DNA from: Petrolisthes cinctipes
Lineage: Eukaryota; Arthropoda; Malacostraca; Decapoda; Porcellanidae
Direction of reading: 5' to 3'
Assembly: GCA_033782935.1 (NCBI GenBank)
Contig: JAWQEG010000285.1
Span: forward strand, 1-64,000
DNA: 64,000 nt
How positions within the stretch are numbered: position 1 is the first letter of the stretch; each line of letters opens with the position of its first letter. A program made the translations under genes and the position numbers. Under the pieces are notes generated by a model. That model did no database searches and was not told the origin of the DNA. It saw only the letters and a list, made by a program, of their open reading frames with translations. Below are positions 44,698 to 59,691 of the stretch, piece after piece.

Positions 44698-45970
44698 GAA
44701 AAGGAGAGGTAGTTGATGATGGTGGTATAGCCTTGAGTGTGTGTGTGTATGTGTGTGTTGCCTCAGGGTAATACATGTGAGTATTATGTCTAGCCTAGGG
44801 GAGGGTGTGAGTGTCTTGTTGGGTGGGGGGTTCACATCCATCCACACCCCTTTTAAACTTCAACCCCCAACACACACTACCCCCCCCCCCTTCCCCAACA
44901 CACACTCACGCTGTCGTGACCTATCGGTATTTATTCATTTTGTTTTTTTTATGGTACTTATTGGGAATATTCCCCAAGGGAGGAGGGCAGATCATGACAC
45001 TCAACCCCCCAAGCATATGTGAGGAGGAGGGGCGTGACCCAGCTGGCCAGTACTCTACCAGTGAGCCACTGAGGTCCCCTTCGTAAGGTTTTTATCGGCA
45101 ACTGCGTCACGTCTCGACCTGCTGAGCTACAACTGCTTAATTAATTCCTTTGAGCTACAACTGCGTATTTAATGCCTTACAACACTCACACATGCGACGC
45201 ACCAGTGAGACAACAAAGTGACAATCAGCTGGTGGCCTAGAATTTTTAATGATCACATTTAATAAATAATCCATGCGACGAGTCTTGACCAAGACTGTCG
45301 ACTGCTAACGACTGTACCCAATTTGACCAACGATCGATTGCATACTGCATCACGAATGCAGAACGTTAAACACTCTCCCGTTGAGTCAAGTGTGTGTGAC
45401 AGCTAAGGGATTAAACCTGCCTGCTATGTCTGTCTCGATGTCATTTGATGGATGGTTGTTTTTCTTCTCAGTGGTGCAGGTTTCTTTGAAAAGTAATTGG
45501 TAAAAGCAATAATATTTTCCTGTATATCCTTTCTTATTCCACTTTCTAAATACCAACTGTACTGTAGTTATGCATCATCAGTTTGAATGAAATTACAAGA
45601 AAATTATATGTGTTACCCTTTGAAGTATAAAATGTTCTTAGGTAGCGACGTTGTCTGAGAAAACATTATATTATTGTATAAACTATTAAAGAAGGCAGCA
45701 GGGACACCACAAAAATAAAAATGCTGTAACTGTCATACAAGTTTAGTAAGACTCTGTGTCACATATAGTTGCTCCTTGATGACGTAGCCAAAATGAATAA
45801 GTGTATGAAGTAGGTGTGGAGTGAAGAGTACAGGGCTGGGATATAGATGTGCAGAGAAGGGGATAGGATTGGGACACATAACATATGAAGGAGAGACAGG
45901 GATTTTGACAAGTGTTGTGTGGTGGAAAGGGATGACATAATTATGCTACCTGGACATGAGAAGTAAAACA
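44698..45970. other. Unassigned intergenic sequence
   Basis: Includes a C-rich patch near 44880 and a segment (45480-45930) with similarity to 19430-21540. No supported gene. Confidence 0.4.
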
Positions 45971-46045
45971 GTTTAGATGGTAACACAGTGAATAGAACGA
46001 CGGACTGCAGGTTTCAAGGGCCCAGGATCGAGTCCACGCCAAATC
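45971..46045 (+). mobile_element. tRNA-like SINE head candidate
   Basis: TAGATGGTAACACAGTG looks like a degenerate A box, and GGATCGAGTCCACGCC resembles a B box followed by an acceptor-stem-like end. A T run follows (46046-46063), which would terminate pol III. No fold was checked. Confidence 0.35.
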
Positions 46046-46395
46046 TTTTTTCTTTTTTTTTTTTCCCGAGGTGATCTGATAGTTCTCTCTTTTCTTCAAG
46101 TATCCTAGCTACACCGACACGTCAAGAAAATACCCCCTATATCGTTACCAACTTATAATATTGAAGATCATATTCCAAGATGCTGTGAGTAGCGGTATAG
46201 CTGCTCTCTCCAGACAGTGATGTATAATTATAGAGTGTAGTCATCTAGTGGGACAGAAGAGTTGCAACCAATACCAGGAAGCTCCACTCTCTCATCTAGT
46301 ACGACTCATGTGAAGCACCTAACACGTCGTACCTTCACTCAGGTATCTCTGGGTCTCACTAGAGTCACAGGGTATTGACAGTCTGAAGCCCATGG

Positions 46396-46641
46396 TTGAG
46401 GGATAATAATAATAATAATAATAATAATAATTTTAATAATAATAAAAAGTGCGATAAAAACACAATAGGCGATAAACAAGACTGGGAACTGATGTTGGAA
46501 GCTCGAGGTCAAGGGTCGTTGGTATCGACAGATCAACAATCCCACTTTTTACAGGAAAATCAGGTGTGCAAAGAAAAATGGCAATCGGTAATAAACTATA
46601 TTGGGAACGGATGTTGTAAATGTTGCAGTGTACACAAGTGA
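46396..46641 (+). other. ORF ending CCKCCSVHK, possible Cys-rich 3' exon
   Basis: After an (AAT)n run, an open frame contains KKCDKNTIGDKQDW and ends VCKEKWQ ... YIGNGCCKCCSVHK with TGA. The last 25 residues loosely match the end of exon 6 (C-x3-W ... Y-x-GN-x-C-x-CC). A strong acceptor-like sequence (CACTTTTTACAG) precedes GAAAATCAG inside it, at codon phase 0. A distant duplicate without the CC pair is at 21532-21741. Coding status is uncertain. Confidence 0.3.
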
Positions 46642-46645
46642 ACTT

Positions 46646-47164
46646 CCACACCCATTACACCTGTAGGCTACAATTGCTAGTAGATCTGTCTCCACGGTTG
46701 CTCTTTTTATCCATTATATTTATATGAATTATCTATTTGTTTTTATATATAATTATTTGTAGATGTACAGGGTGGTCCGAAAGTCTTATCACCCGCTGTA
46801 TACAGGAGAGAGAGATGGTGTTGGTCTTCCCGTCAACACTGTGTTCGTTCTTCCGTCGTAGCTATAACTTGGTCGTTATCCTTAATTTCTTTAGTTACTT
46901 CGTGAGGCTATTACAGGCTTTAGATTTTCAATTTGTATTGAATCTTGGTAAAAAATAATCAAAATTACAAAAAATAACATGTATTAACTTTGCTTTCATT
47001 TATATTTACGGTGTATCGTGAACTTAACTGAATGGATTCGAACGATACCGTACCTCCGTAGCCAAATGAACAAACCAGCTGTATTTTCCTTACTATACAC
47101 AGTTTTTTCATTGTCATTTGGCAGTTATTTTTTTATATATATTTTTTTTTCATATCAATTTTGT

Positions 47165-47204
<40 letters not shown>

Positions 47205-47530
47205 TTTTTCAACAATTTTTTTTTGTAATTTTTATAAAAACAAATTTTATAAAAAAAAAATATAATTTTTTTTATAAAAAAAAGTAAAAAAAAAATATAA
47301 TATATTTTTTCTAATTTTTATAAAAAAAAATATAAAAAAATGTATAAGAAAGAATATTATAATTTTTTTTTTATTAAAATACGTTAAAGAGGGAATCTGG
47401 AGCTTCATAACACACTGTACACTAAAAAACCGACCAGGTGTTGGTCTCTCCTCCCGTAACATATATAAAAAAAAAATTATAGAAAACAAAATTATTTATA
47501 AAATAATTTTTTTTTATATAAACAAAATTT
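46646..47530. other. AT-rich region with long A and T runs
   Basis: GTACAGGGTGGTCCGAAAGT at 46764 resembles a MITE terminus, but no clear right end was found. 47130-47530 is dominated by poly-A and poly-T blocks separated by TATA. No gene. Confidence 0.5.
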
Positions 47531-47532
47531 TT

Positions 47533-47692
47533 GTCCTGATCTCTTGGCACGATGAATTGCAACTAGCTAAGCTTTGATGATTTGAACAAATGTGTGTTGT
47601 AGGGAGACGCACAGTTATTGTTCAAAGCTAGGCTGTTTGCAATTCATCTTGCCAGGGGATCAGGACACAATTTCTGACCGCGAGTGTACATA
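47533..47692. mobile_element. Hairpin MITE fragment
   Basis: GTCCTGATCTCTTGGCACGA plus TGAATTGCAA is inverted as TTGCAATTCATCTTGCCAGG plus GGATCAGGAC. The right side continues to CGCGAGTGTAC, a terminus shared with other hairpins in the window, so the left end appears truncated. Confidence 0.7.
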
Positions 47693-47708
47693 CACCACAC
47701 ATACGACC

Positions 47709-47713
<5 letters not shown>

Positions 47714-47797
<84 letters not shown>
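47714..47797. repeat. (TA)n microsatellite
   Basis: Pure TA array immediately before the Penelope-like coding fragment. Confidence 0.97.
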
Positions 47798-47799
<2 letters not shown>

Positions 47800-48266
47800 T
47801 AGTCCTACCATTTCATGAAAACTTTTTAGAAGTTGTACCTCTCCTCAAGAAACTCGATGTTCAAGTAGTTTTTAAATACGACAACACAGTTAAAAGAACA
47901 CTCATCAAGAACAGCCCTGCGAGTAACTCAGGTGTTGTATACAAGATTCCATGCAACATATGTAATAAATTCTATATAGGACAGACAGGGAAAGACTTAG
48001 ATAAAAGGATAACACAACACAAGTATAGTGTTAGGACAGCTCAGCCAAGTAGTGGTTTATTCCAACACAAAGCCACTTATGACCATCACATTAACTGGGA
48101 AGGTGCCAAAGTTCTAGCTAAATCGTCAAACCTTCTTGAAAGAAATGTAATTGAGTCATGTCTAATCTCAGGCACATATAAAGATAATGTTAATATGAGT
48201 TATGGCCATTTCAAATGTGATAAATTATTAACCGAATTGGTGATGAAACAGTTTCCACCAGACTAG
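47798..48266 (+). pseudogene. Penelope-like element, GIY-YIG endonuclease domain
   Basis: The frame encodes the C-terminal part of a Penelope-like retroelement protein. VVYKIPCNICNKFYIGQTG holds the GIY-YIG-type signature (VYKIPC, FYIGQTG). It is followed by DLDKRITQHK and FQHKA, and by a terminal Glu-containing LLERNVIESCLI helix and a stop. The reverse transcriptase domain is absent; the left edge abuts a TA array. Downstream (48380-48450) is CTGAAGATGTAATATACGAA, the usual 3' phrase of these elements. The single open frame suggests a fairly recent copy. Confidence 0.88.
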
Positions 48267-48444
48267 GAATAAGGGTCAGGTGAGGTGAGGTGAGGTGGGT
48301 ATCAGACCCTTTGTCCAAGTGTAGCTCCTCCCATTTTCCCACTGTAGATATATACTCCATCTCATGTCTCTGTATAATTCTGTCTGAAGATGTAATATAC
48401 GAAAGTACTTACTGTTCTGCCTTTGGTTTCTCCTGTGGTTACTC

Positions 48445-49761
<1,317 letters not shown>

Positions 49762-50065
49762 TTGTAATTCATAACTCATATTATATGAGCATTACAGCCC
49801 CTGCACAAAACATTACCAACCCTAGGCAATACCTATCCTTCAACAACCCTAACATTCTGCTACTGTAACAACCCACTAATTAACTATCCAGGTTTCTTGA
49901 GAATTTTATAATCTGTTCATGTTCTACTAACAGCAACCAATTAGTAATGTACTAAATATCCCTATAACCCTTACAACCATAACAACCCCCAAAACTCATA
50001 CAATACAACCATTCAACACACATACCACCAACACTGTAATCTATTCCTATGCCTCTACTAACCCT
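49762..50065. other. Unassigned AT/AC-rich sequence
   Basis: No feature seen. Confidence 0.4.
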
Positions 50066-50482
50066 ATACTGGTATCCTCCCTCAGGAAAACAGTGGCCAA
50101 TAGAGGATGCCAAGTACTGTACACCATTGATGAGAGGTGACCTGTGTGCTGAGCTACAGTACTGTACGCCGGTACTTACCAAGTTTATCCAGCAAGTGAT
50201 CATTTGGGCCACAACTCTTCAGCACCATCATCCTATACTTTATATGTACTGTTTCTACATAAAGTTAAGGAATAAAAAACATATCCTGAACAAGCCTTTG
50301 GATAACCCATTGTCAGCCAGACTACGGGAGATGTTAATATACTGTATCTTATTATAGTGATATGCACCATAATCCTAAGGAATGTAGACAATTTTTATCA
50401 TCATATTAATATTAAATGAATAACTTTGCATAGAGATGAACATCAATTATTACATGGCTACCCCGGCCATATTCGGTGGCAT
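50066..50482 (+). repeat. 417-bp segmental duplicate of 44086-44502
   Basis: Same sequence at a fixed 5980-bp offset, differing at a few positions (for example TACGCCGG versus TATGCCGG). The flanks on both sides are unrelated to those of the first copy, so the duplicate has sharp ends. Confidence 0.85.
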
Positions 50483-50980
50483 ACAATACACACATAAAAT
50501 ACATTTTCAGCCAAATATTTCCAACTCTCCTCATTACTCTGAACATAGGAGTATGTGTGTACTGTAGTGGTTAGGGTTGGTATTGTATTCTGTTGTAAAA
50601 CAGTTGTCACACTTGTGAAGCAATTCTTGCAAACAGATAAGTCAACTTATCTGTTTGAAAATGTATGGACCTAGAAACGAAAACACTACTTATATGATTG
50701 ACTATACAAATGTTGGGAAGAATGCCTACATAGTGGCTTGTTGGGAGGAAGCCAAGAAATGGAGCCAAAAGCTGAAAGAGTCAAAGCATCGCCAGGCTCT
50801 TTTTTATTCCTAGTACAGTACAAGGTATGTATATTTTTCTACGTTTTTCTATTGTCCATGATCGTTCATAATAGTTTAATCTGTCTACTTCTTATTGGAG
50901 TAGTAAGTAATGTTCCAACTGTGTAGTGTTTGTGGTAATGATTTGGGTTGCATCATCTGTTCAGAATATTTTCATGCACA
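50483..50980. other. Unassigned sequence before the second unit
   Basis: No supported gene or element. Confidence 0.4.
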
Positions 50981-50984
50981 TATG

Positions 50985-51585
50985 TATTAGTGGTATTGTC
51001 AGGTCTGTGGTGAAGGTAATGAACAGTACAAGTGACAAGCCATTTTAGGGATTGATTTATTGATTGATATTAGGCTGAAACAGCGAGGTCATATAGCGCC
51101 AGAAAAAGGTGATACAGAGGTGTGACGGCAAGCAGGAAGGAAATAGAAAGAAAAGAGGGATAGTTGAATTAAAGCTTGTGGCTGGGGCCGAAGGGATGTC
51201 AAAACCCTTAAAGTATTGCCCATATTACTCCCCTACGGTGAGCAATTTTAGATAAGTCTTCTCAAGAGGGTAAAGGGTAGAACATTGTTCACATTCACTT
51301 GTCCTTTCCTCTCGACTCCGGCTTTGAACCTCATTATTACTACAATAACTTTTTCTATCTTTCTGGACCTTAACATCCTTGTCATTATTACTTTATTTTT
51401 CATCTCCTATATCTTCCTCTTGTCCCTCTCTATCTTCACTTCCTCGACTCTCCCTCCTGCCCCCCCCCCCCCCTCCTTCACTTTGTCTCCCTCCACCTTG
51501 TCCCCCTTTATCTCTCCACCCTTCACACACAAACGGGGGCACACAGGTGTTCAACTTGGGGACCGAATTGATGACGTGTCGCCAC
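50985..51585. repeat. 5' boundary segment of the second duplicated unit
   Basis: Counterpart of 24725-25320 with few changes. The copies lose similarity near 51585 (GTGTCGCCACGTGG versus GTGTCGCTACTG) and regain it near 51930. Confidence 0.75.
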
Positions 51586-52680
51586 GTGGCTGTATTGTTA
51601 ACTTTTGATCGATGTGTTATTATTCTGTTTGGTGGTTATGGTTGTGGTGTGGTTCTACGTTTTTGGTGGTTGTATTATTTTGTTTGGTGGTTATGGTTGT
51701 GGTGTGGTTCTACGTTTTTGGTGTTTGTGGTAATTATTGTTATGATGGTTAAGGTCGTTTTGATTGTAGTGGTTGTAAGTAGCGTTGCTGTGGTGGTCGT
51801 GATGGATGCTGTTGTTGTTGTTGTGATGGGGTTACCTTTCATTACACTGGGAACACAATGGTTATGAACAAAGAATTCTAAGTTTTATATCTTACAATCA
51901 TAAAAGTATATATATAAAAAAATTATCTATATACATTGCCTATATAGGCCTATAATTTATAACATTCTTCTGTTTGTTAGAGTAATGTTATTTGTGTTCA
52001 CCGACTACCTAGTTGATGGGTGACTAAGCAAAACAAGCATCACCAAAGGTTTAATACAATCGTAGAGAATTAATTATGCAAGTACGTTCACTAAGAAATA
52101 TTGTTGTTAGATTATCGAGGTTCACCTTGGAACCGAGAATGTTACCCACGTCACCAAAGTTGTTCCCTGTAAACATCTATGGTAGACAATGTTAAGTTTA
52201 TTTTCTGTCTTACTTGTCACAAACAAATTATCCTCATTATGTATTCCCCTTTGATTCAGTAATAATAAACATTACCTCCCAATTTTACCGGGTTTAACAA
52301 AGAAAAACACTCACTGATAATTGCACTTACAAATATACTCACAAAAACAAAGAATGGTCTTTGATCATGAAAGCCTAAATCTTTTAGGCATATACTTAAC
52401 GACTTCAGCTGACTCCCTGAAGCCAAGTGGTAAACACGTAAATCTGGAAACTAGTTATGAAAAGCAGTTCAATTGACTTATTTCTTTGTGTTCAGTTTCT
52501 TTTCCCTTTCCCGTTACCTTAGATAACACATGAAGGGTTCTGCTGGTAGGAGGGTACTATGGTATAGGGGTAAGCGCAGCAGATGTGATTATGAGGTGGG
52601 GGGAGAGAAGTAGAGAGGGAGGAGCTAGGCTAATGTGTGATTGGTCAGGGTGGGAGGAGCTTGAGATGTAGCAAAGGTAT
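51586..52680. other. Upstream region of copy B
   Basis: 51600-51840 is TGGTTGTGG-rich and specific to this copy. From about 51930 the sequence is near-identical to the 5' flank of copy A. Confidence 0.6.
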
Positions 52681-52687
52681 AGAAGTG

Positions 52688-52730
52688 TATATAAACCGAG
52701 AACGTCAATTGGTCATCACCGACACTCACA
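52688..52730 (+). promoter_or_regulatory. Putative TATA-box promoter of copy B
   Basis: TATATAAA at 52688-52695, with the same spacing to TCATCACC and to the start codon as in copy A. Conservation over the whole 750-bp flank suggests both copies may share control. Confidence 0.6.
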
Positions 52731-52824
52731 CACAGTTGTCCAACTTGTTCAGCCATTGTCATTACCAACACATCACCCTCAAGGAAGAAGAGTCGCTGGT
52801 AAGGGAGCCTGCCCTTTTATCCTC

Positions 52825-53154
52825 ATGAGGCTGTTCGTAGTCTTGTCGCTTGGCCTGGTTGTGGCCTTTATGGTCGTCCAGGCACACGCCAACACCAACC
52901 AACTCAGAGACGCAGCGAACCTGGATAATCCAGAACTGTTGGCTGAACTCAACAAGAACGATGTTGATGAAAAAGATAGAACCGAAAAGGTTCGAGTTCC
53001 TGCAAGAGCTGATAAGGATGACGATGACAAAGACAAGAACAAGAGGGGACGAGGTGAAGCCAAAAAGAACAAAGACACAAACAGGAGGGTGCGAGTTCAA
53101 AACAAAGAAGCCAGAACCAAGAGCAGCCACAGTTCAGTCAAAGGACCAAAACAG
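52825..53154 (+). CDS. Copy B exon 1: signal peptide and short charged linker
   Basis: The start ATG at 52825 begins MRLFVVLSLGLVVAF, then differs from copy A (MVVQAHA instead of ALFQALA at the cleavage region). After ELLAELNKNDVDEKD comes a short RADKDDDDKDKNKRGRG stretch and the same basic tail ending KGPKQ. It is 110 codons, against 325 in copy A, because the 14-residue repeat is not expanded. Donor CAG|GTGAGA, phase 0. Exons 1-6 would encode about 297 residues, continuing past the window. Confidence 0.86.
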
Positions 53155-53472
53155 GTGAGAGATAAGTTGATTTGAGAGTTACCTAGAATTCTTTTTCTAA
53201 TTAACATAATAATCGTTTATTACTTGACTCATTCCTATGTATAGCTTTATTTTCCATTAATAACACTTGGTCTACTGGTAATTGTAATGTATATGTTAAA
53301 CATTAGAACATATATCATTCATTCATTGTTCTCCTTCTTTTCTTTATATACCGGTAATCTTTCTTTGATGTGCACATTATTATATCTTTATCTTTTGCAC
53401 ATCAATACTCACATCAAAATTATTTGTCTCTATTTGATAGAATCCTTTATTTACCATCAAAGAGCAGTAACG

Positions 53473-54926
53473 GACGAGAACACCTCTAGGTAGACATCAT
53501 TACATGCGAGGTGTCTCAAAATTCAGTTCAGCAGTATGAACTACTATAACAATAGATAAAACAAGTGGAAGCAGTAACACGCTGGATTCCTCACCAAAAA
53601 TCATAAGTGTTTGAAACTCCGTCATGTAAAGTGTTGTTAATCTTCTATAAAGCTTATAGCTCCCTTGGTATGTCAGTCTCTAAGAATCTAACATTATAAC
53701 ATCTCCAACCTCGGATGTCGGGGTCACCTATCCATTACCCTTTCTCGTGTCAAGTTAACCATGTGGTCCAATCTTTAACCCCCCCCCCCTCCCCGTGTTC
53801 AAGCATTCAGCTTTGCATAAATGGATACACTACCAGGCACAAGTGGTGTATAACTGTATAGATTTACATTAATGTATAAATTTACATGTCGTTGCAAAAT
53901 TTGGTGAAGATACAAAGATGGAGGATAACATCTCGTCACACAATAAGAAAGAACTGCATAGGGACATGAATAAGATATTGGAGTTGTCAGAATGGTGGCA
54001 TATCCTTTAATCTCAACAAATGGAAATTTATATATCATAACCTGCAAAGAGCTAATTGACTTTTTAGTAAATCAGCAGTACTTACTTGTACTGCTGTACT
54101 TGTACTAAATGTACTGATCAGCAATGACTTCCAGTTTACCAAACGGTGCCTTGAAGTGGAGAAAGAGTCATAGAGGCTTCTACATAACATAAAGAAATTA
54201 TTGAAGTTCACAGACAATGAAATAGTACTCACCCAGTGCAATAATGTGGTTCAGCCGCTGCTAGAATATGCTTTCCATATCTGGTCGCCAACCCTGGAAA
54301 GAAAAATATGACATTGTAAAGCTTGAAAGAATAGAGACACAGAGCCACTAAACTGATCCCATCTATCAGGCACAAGGGATACCAGTGTAAGCTGCTGGTA
54401 CGTGGCCACTTTTTATTAAAGACTAGAAGCTCCAGAGGTCAATTCATTGAAGTTTCAAAATCCTCTGTGTATATGAAAACATTATCATTATATGTTAATT
54501 TAGCCTTAATGTTACCACATCTTGGATGGAAGCTAGACCTGACTCATTTCTGTCAAAATACAGTTGACATTTTCTTTCGATACAAAATTTGCAATGTATG
54601 AATTCAGCAACTAACATAGTTGATAGTTTCTTGAAAGAGCAGTTCAAGTCGAAGTTAGACAAAGTTCTGTTAGGTCTAACTTAATGGTAGAGTGAATTCT
54701 TCCTCCTTCCCTATAAAAAAATTCCATAGTGCAGCGTTTTTCATCCGGGTTTAGTGAATTTCTATCTCCCTGCCCTCACGGAGTCTACGGAAGCTTTTGT
54801 TTTCACACATGTTGATTTTATTTTATTTTGGACAGTATATAAGATAAAACTATACTGGCGGATTATGATAAAAGTTACACAGAATGATTAGGTATAATGG
54901 AAAGAAGAACTGATTCTTATAATATA
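53473..54926. other. Copy B intron 1 sequence not shared with copy A
   Basis: Copy A and B diverge after CCATCAAAGAG (53472). I see no clear element here. Part near 53820-54330 contains short frames similar to no family I recognise; a C run lies at 53779-53789. Confidence 0.4.
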
Positions 54927-56101
<1,175 letters not shown>

Positions 56102-56103
56102 AT

Positions 56104-57925
56104 ATATATAAAGCCAAGGTTCTGTCTGCATGTGTGTGTGTGTGTGTGTGTCCGCGATGCACGCCTAAACCGTCCAACTTTGTGTCCTCAAAATTTGCAT
56201 GTAGGTGAGTCTTGATCCCCTTCAGGTTTAGGGGGGGTCATACAACGAAACCACATATAACGAAACGTGGAAGCGAAATAATAATAAATTACAGGGGAAA
56301 AATCTACGGAATCACCATACCACAGTTCAGCCTTCCGCAAAAACACGGTCAATTTTAAAGTTTCATTTAGGTAAATTTTTTCTTACAGAATTGTAGAGCT
56401 TGATTTTACACACCAGAATCTGTAAACTAAAGCTTCCTAGGTCCACTGGTTTGCGTACAGCAGCGCCATGAGTAATAAAGTAGTTACCCCTAAAACCCCC
56501 CTAAAAATGAGAACACGTGTTCTATTATTAAATTATCGGATACTGGTCCAGAAATCAACAGCTCATGAACATATTTTAGGCTACAGCACGGATATTATTC
56601 GATTTGTTTATGCCTTATCTCAGTAAGTATATTGTCGTTTACCTATATTATTACATTTTATCCATTTTTATGATTGATTTCTACCATATTGGTATAATAT
56701 TTTGGTAAATATTGAATGAATTACCGTTATTGCATACCGTTTTTCTACCTTCATTACCCACTTATTTAGACCATTCTAAGACTATTTTCTTCTATGGCAT
56801 TTCCTCCGCAAATGCCCCATTTCCAAGATAGGGCATATTCAAATGGGGCTTTTTGTACATTATTTTCTTGAGCTCTTGATTCCTGCTCCAGTATCAAACA
56901 CCATTGTCATATTGATTCTCATTATTGTCCTATAGAGTTTCACTTTTGTCAAATTGATTTTCATTATTGCCATATTTATTTTCAGATTGGTAGAATATTT
57001 TTGTAATCCAGTATCAAACACCATTGTCATATTGATTCTCAGTATTGTCCTATAGAGTTTCAGTTTTGTCAAATTGATTTTCATTATTGCCATATTTATT
57101 TTCTGATTGGTAGAATATTTTTGTAACTTATTTTCTTGACGTCTTGATTCCTGCTACGGTATCAAACACCATTGTCATATTGAATCTCAGTATTGTCCTA
57201 TTGAGTTTCAGTTTTGTCTAATTGATTTTCATTATTGCCAAGATAGGGCATATTCAAATGGGGCATTTTGAAATTAGCCTGACCTTACCTTACCTGACCT
57301 TACCTAGACCGCATCAGACTACCGGGACCTAACCTGGGCAAACTACCGGGAAAACGGTAATTCTTTCAATAAATACCAATATTTTGTACAATATTTTCTT
57401 GAGCTCTTGATTCCTGCTCCAGTATCAAACACCATTGTCATATTGATTCTCATTATTGTCCTATAGAGTTTCACTTTTGTCAAATTGATTTTCATTATTG
57501 CCATATTTATTGTCGTCAACCGGAGTCGTGAAAAATGTCGTTTACCAGGAGGCACTTCAGTAAAATGCTTAGTGACGCAATTAATAGAAAAAGAAGGAAA
57601 TATTATTAATTATGCTAATATTAGAATGATGGAGTTATTGAATGAGGGAGAAAGATTGATATAATAAACATTTAAAAACGACTAATACCTCCAATTATTC
57701 ACCCACCCACCTCTATTACTAATCATCCATCCATCCATTTATTTTATCTAACCACTAAACCATCCCTCCCTCTCCCCCTTCCTTCCCTCCTTCCCTTCCT
57801 TCTATCCACCCACCACCCGATCTGCTCCAAACCGCCCGAAGGGCGGTGGAAGGGCGGCCGCAGGCCGCCAGCCCTCCGCAGGAGCTAGCGGCTCCTAGCC
57901 GCCCGAAGGGCGGCGGAGCAGCTAG
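56104..57925 (+). mobile_element. Non-autonomous Helitron with GC-rich 3' hairpins
   Basis: The 3' end has CCGCCCGAAGGGCGG hairpins (57832-57850 and 57898-57914) and then GGAGCAG-CTAG at 57922-57925 followed by T, the Helitron CTRR|T signature. The proposed 5' end, near TATAAAGCCAAGGTTCTGTC, is less certain. The interior holds four diverged copies of a tandem unit at 56875-57510 and no helicase. Confidence 0.7.
56870..57515. repeat. Tandem repeat of about 125-155 bp, four copies
   Basis: Units contain CAGTATCAAACACCATTGTC, GTCCTATAGAGTTTCA and TTGATTTTCATTATTGCC at about 56890, 57010, 57160 and 57420. The fourth copy is separated from the others by about 120 bp of CCTTACCT-type sequence. Confidence 0.88.
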
Positions 57926-57939
57926 TATATATATATATA

Positions 57940-59315
57940 TATATATGGCAAACCGTCTGTTTGTCCTCTTATAACTCGAAAACGGTTACACCTACATCCA
58001 AAACCCATATATATATTCTGAATCACCATCACCAGGCGCAGCTTTTGGTATGACGTAACTCTACGTAAAAATTACGCCATCTACTATAAATCCGCTAAAA
58101 AAAACTGTTTCACTCCCAAAACTATATGTTCTGAATCAGCACCACCAGCAAAGGTTTTTATGACATAACATGACATAAAAATTACGTCAAAATGTCAAAT
58201 ATTCTATTTATCGGTTAAAACCAGAAAGAAGATCCGCTAACATCGCGCACCAAATGTGTACCGCTCGAACAGCTGAAGAAGGCAAAAAGGCTATTTGGAA
58301 ATTCAGTCAGTCTCGGGCCTTGAAGCTGAAAAGACGTATGTACAGTCGCGGCAGATAGTCCTTGACCAGCTTGTGATGGAAAGGTGTGGCCAGCTGTTTC
58401 AAACTGTGAACACGTGGATTTGTTGCTTCAGTCAGTTGCATGATGATAGTATGGGTATAAATGTTTCAAGTTTTCGGACGTTCCTGTGTTGGTCACGGTT
58501 ATCCATCACTGACTGGTCAAGGACCATTTGCCGCGACTCCACTATATCGTCTTTATGTGCCATGACATGTCATGTCATGTCAAAAGATGGCTCCATGTCT
58601 TGGCTTTCATGACATGATATCAGGTTATTTCCTGGTCCAGACATTGGGGTACCTGTAGTAAGGCTTAAAAAAAATCGGGTTGTGATTTTTCAAGTTTAAA
58701 CTTTTTTGCTTCAGAGCGTGTATGAAGCCAATATTTATTGAAAATTGCACCAACTTTTTTAAGCCATATATAAGCCTGGCCAATGACTGATGTCATGGTT
58801 GAATAGCCTGGACATGACACCCATATACATGTATATACCATGACATGGTCATGACATGTCTCAGTAAATAGTTTTAATAAAAGCAAACATCTAACTGTTA
58901 TAATGGTCCTGACTGTATATCAATGAAAACACCTCTCACTATGATAATAATTTAATAAAGTTGCTCGCTAAACTATAAAATGTCTCCTTAGTCCTTATTC
59001 ATATATAGTAGGCATCTTTCCCGGGCGCATATTATCCAAGTCTGGCAGGCTACTGCTTACTGCTGGGCCAAAATCGCAGCGGTTGGAAGGAGAATAACGT
59101 TTGGGTTATAACGATAAAACCAACCATGGGATAATCTTTGAAATAATTTCATTCTCTTTCCCAGCTTATTTTACCTATAATGAGCATAACATAGCCTGAC
59201 CTGACCTAACCTAAACTGGACCTAACCTTAACCTAACCAAATCAAGCACTGACATACAGTATACCCTTCCAGACTTGGATAATATGCTTCCCGGACAACG
59301 CCGGGTACTTCGCTA

Positions 59316-59316
<1 letters not shown>
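57940..59316 (+). mobile_element. Non-autonomous Helitron, plus orientation
   Basis: Begins ATGGCAAACCGTCTGTTTGT (57945) and ends CCCGGACAACGCCGGGTACT-TCG-CTAG (59313-59316) followed by T, with a CCCGG/CCGGG hairpin. Its 5' and 3' parts match the inverted copy at 54927-55533. A TACAGTCGCGGC MITE is nested at 58341-58545. ACCTAACCTAA-type sequence lies near 59200. Confidence 0.78.
58341..58545. mobile_element. Nested MITE, TACAGTCGCGGC family
   Basis: TACAGTCGCGGCAGATAGTC at the left and GACCATTTGCCGCGACT at the right; the body is the reverse complement of 1228-1428, about 85-90 percent alike by eye. It interrupts the Helitron, so it inserted later. Confidence 0.82.

Positions 59317-59370
<54 letters not shown>
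59317..59370. repeat. (TA)n microsatellite
   Basis: TA array right after the Helitron CTAG end. Confidence 0.96.
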
Positions 59371-59371
<1 letters not shown>

Positions 59372-59691
59372 TGGTAGGTCAGAGATCAAAGTCCAGAATG
59401 GTTATACTGTACACTATTACATTATAAAGTCATTATAATGTAATTATAATACTGTATATGAATGAGGGTGAAATATGGTTTGGTATTGTCTGTAGATGGT
59501 TTGCACACCATCGATTGCCCTTATTGTCTTTGTTATAATTTTTTCTCACAATTTAAGTAGTAACATTTATATATTTTGTTTATGGTATCTTTTGATAAGG
59601 GTCCTAATGCCTTTTGATGTGCTACTTGTCTTTGTAACACACACAAACTCATACATACTCTCTCTGACCACACACCACCCCCTCCCCACAG

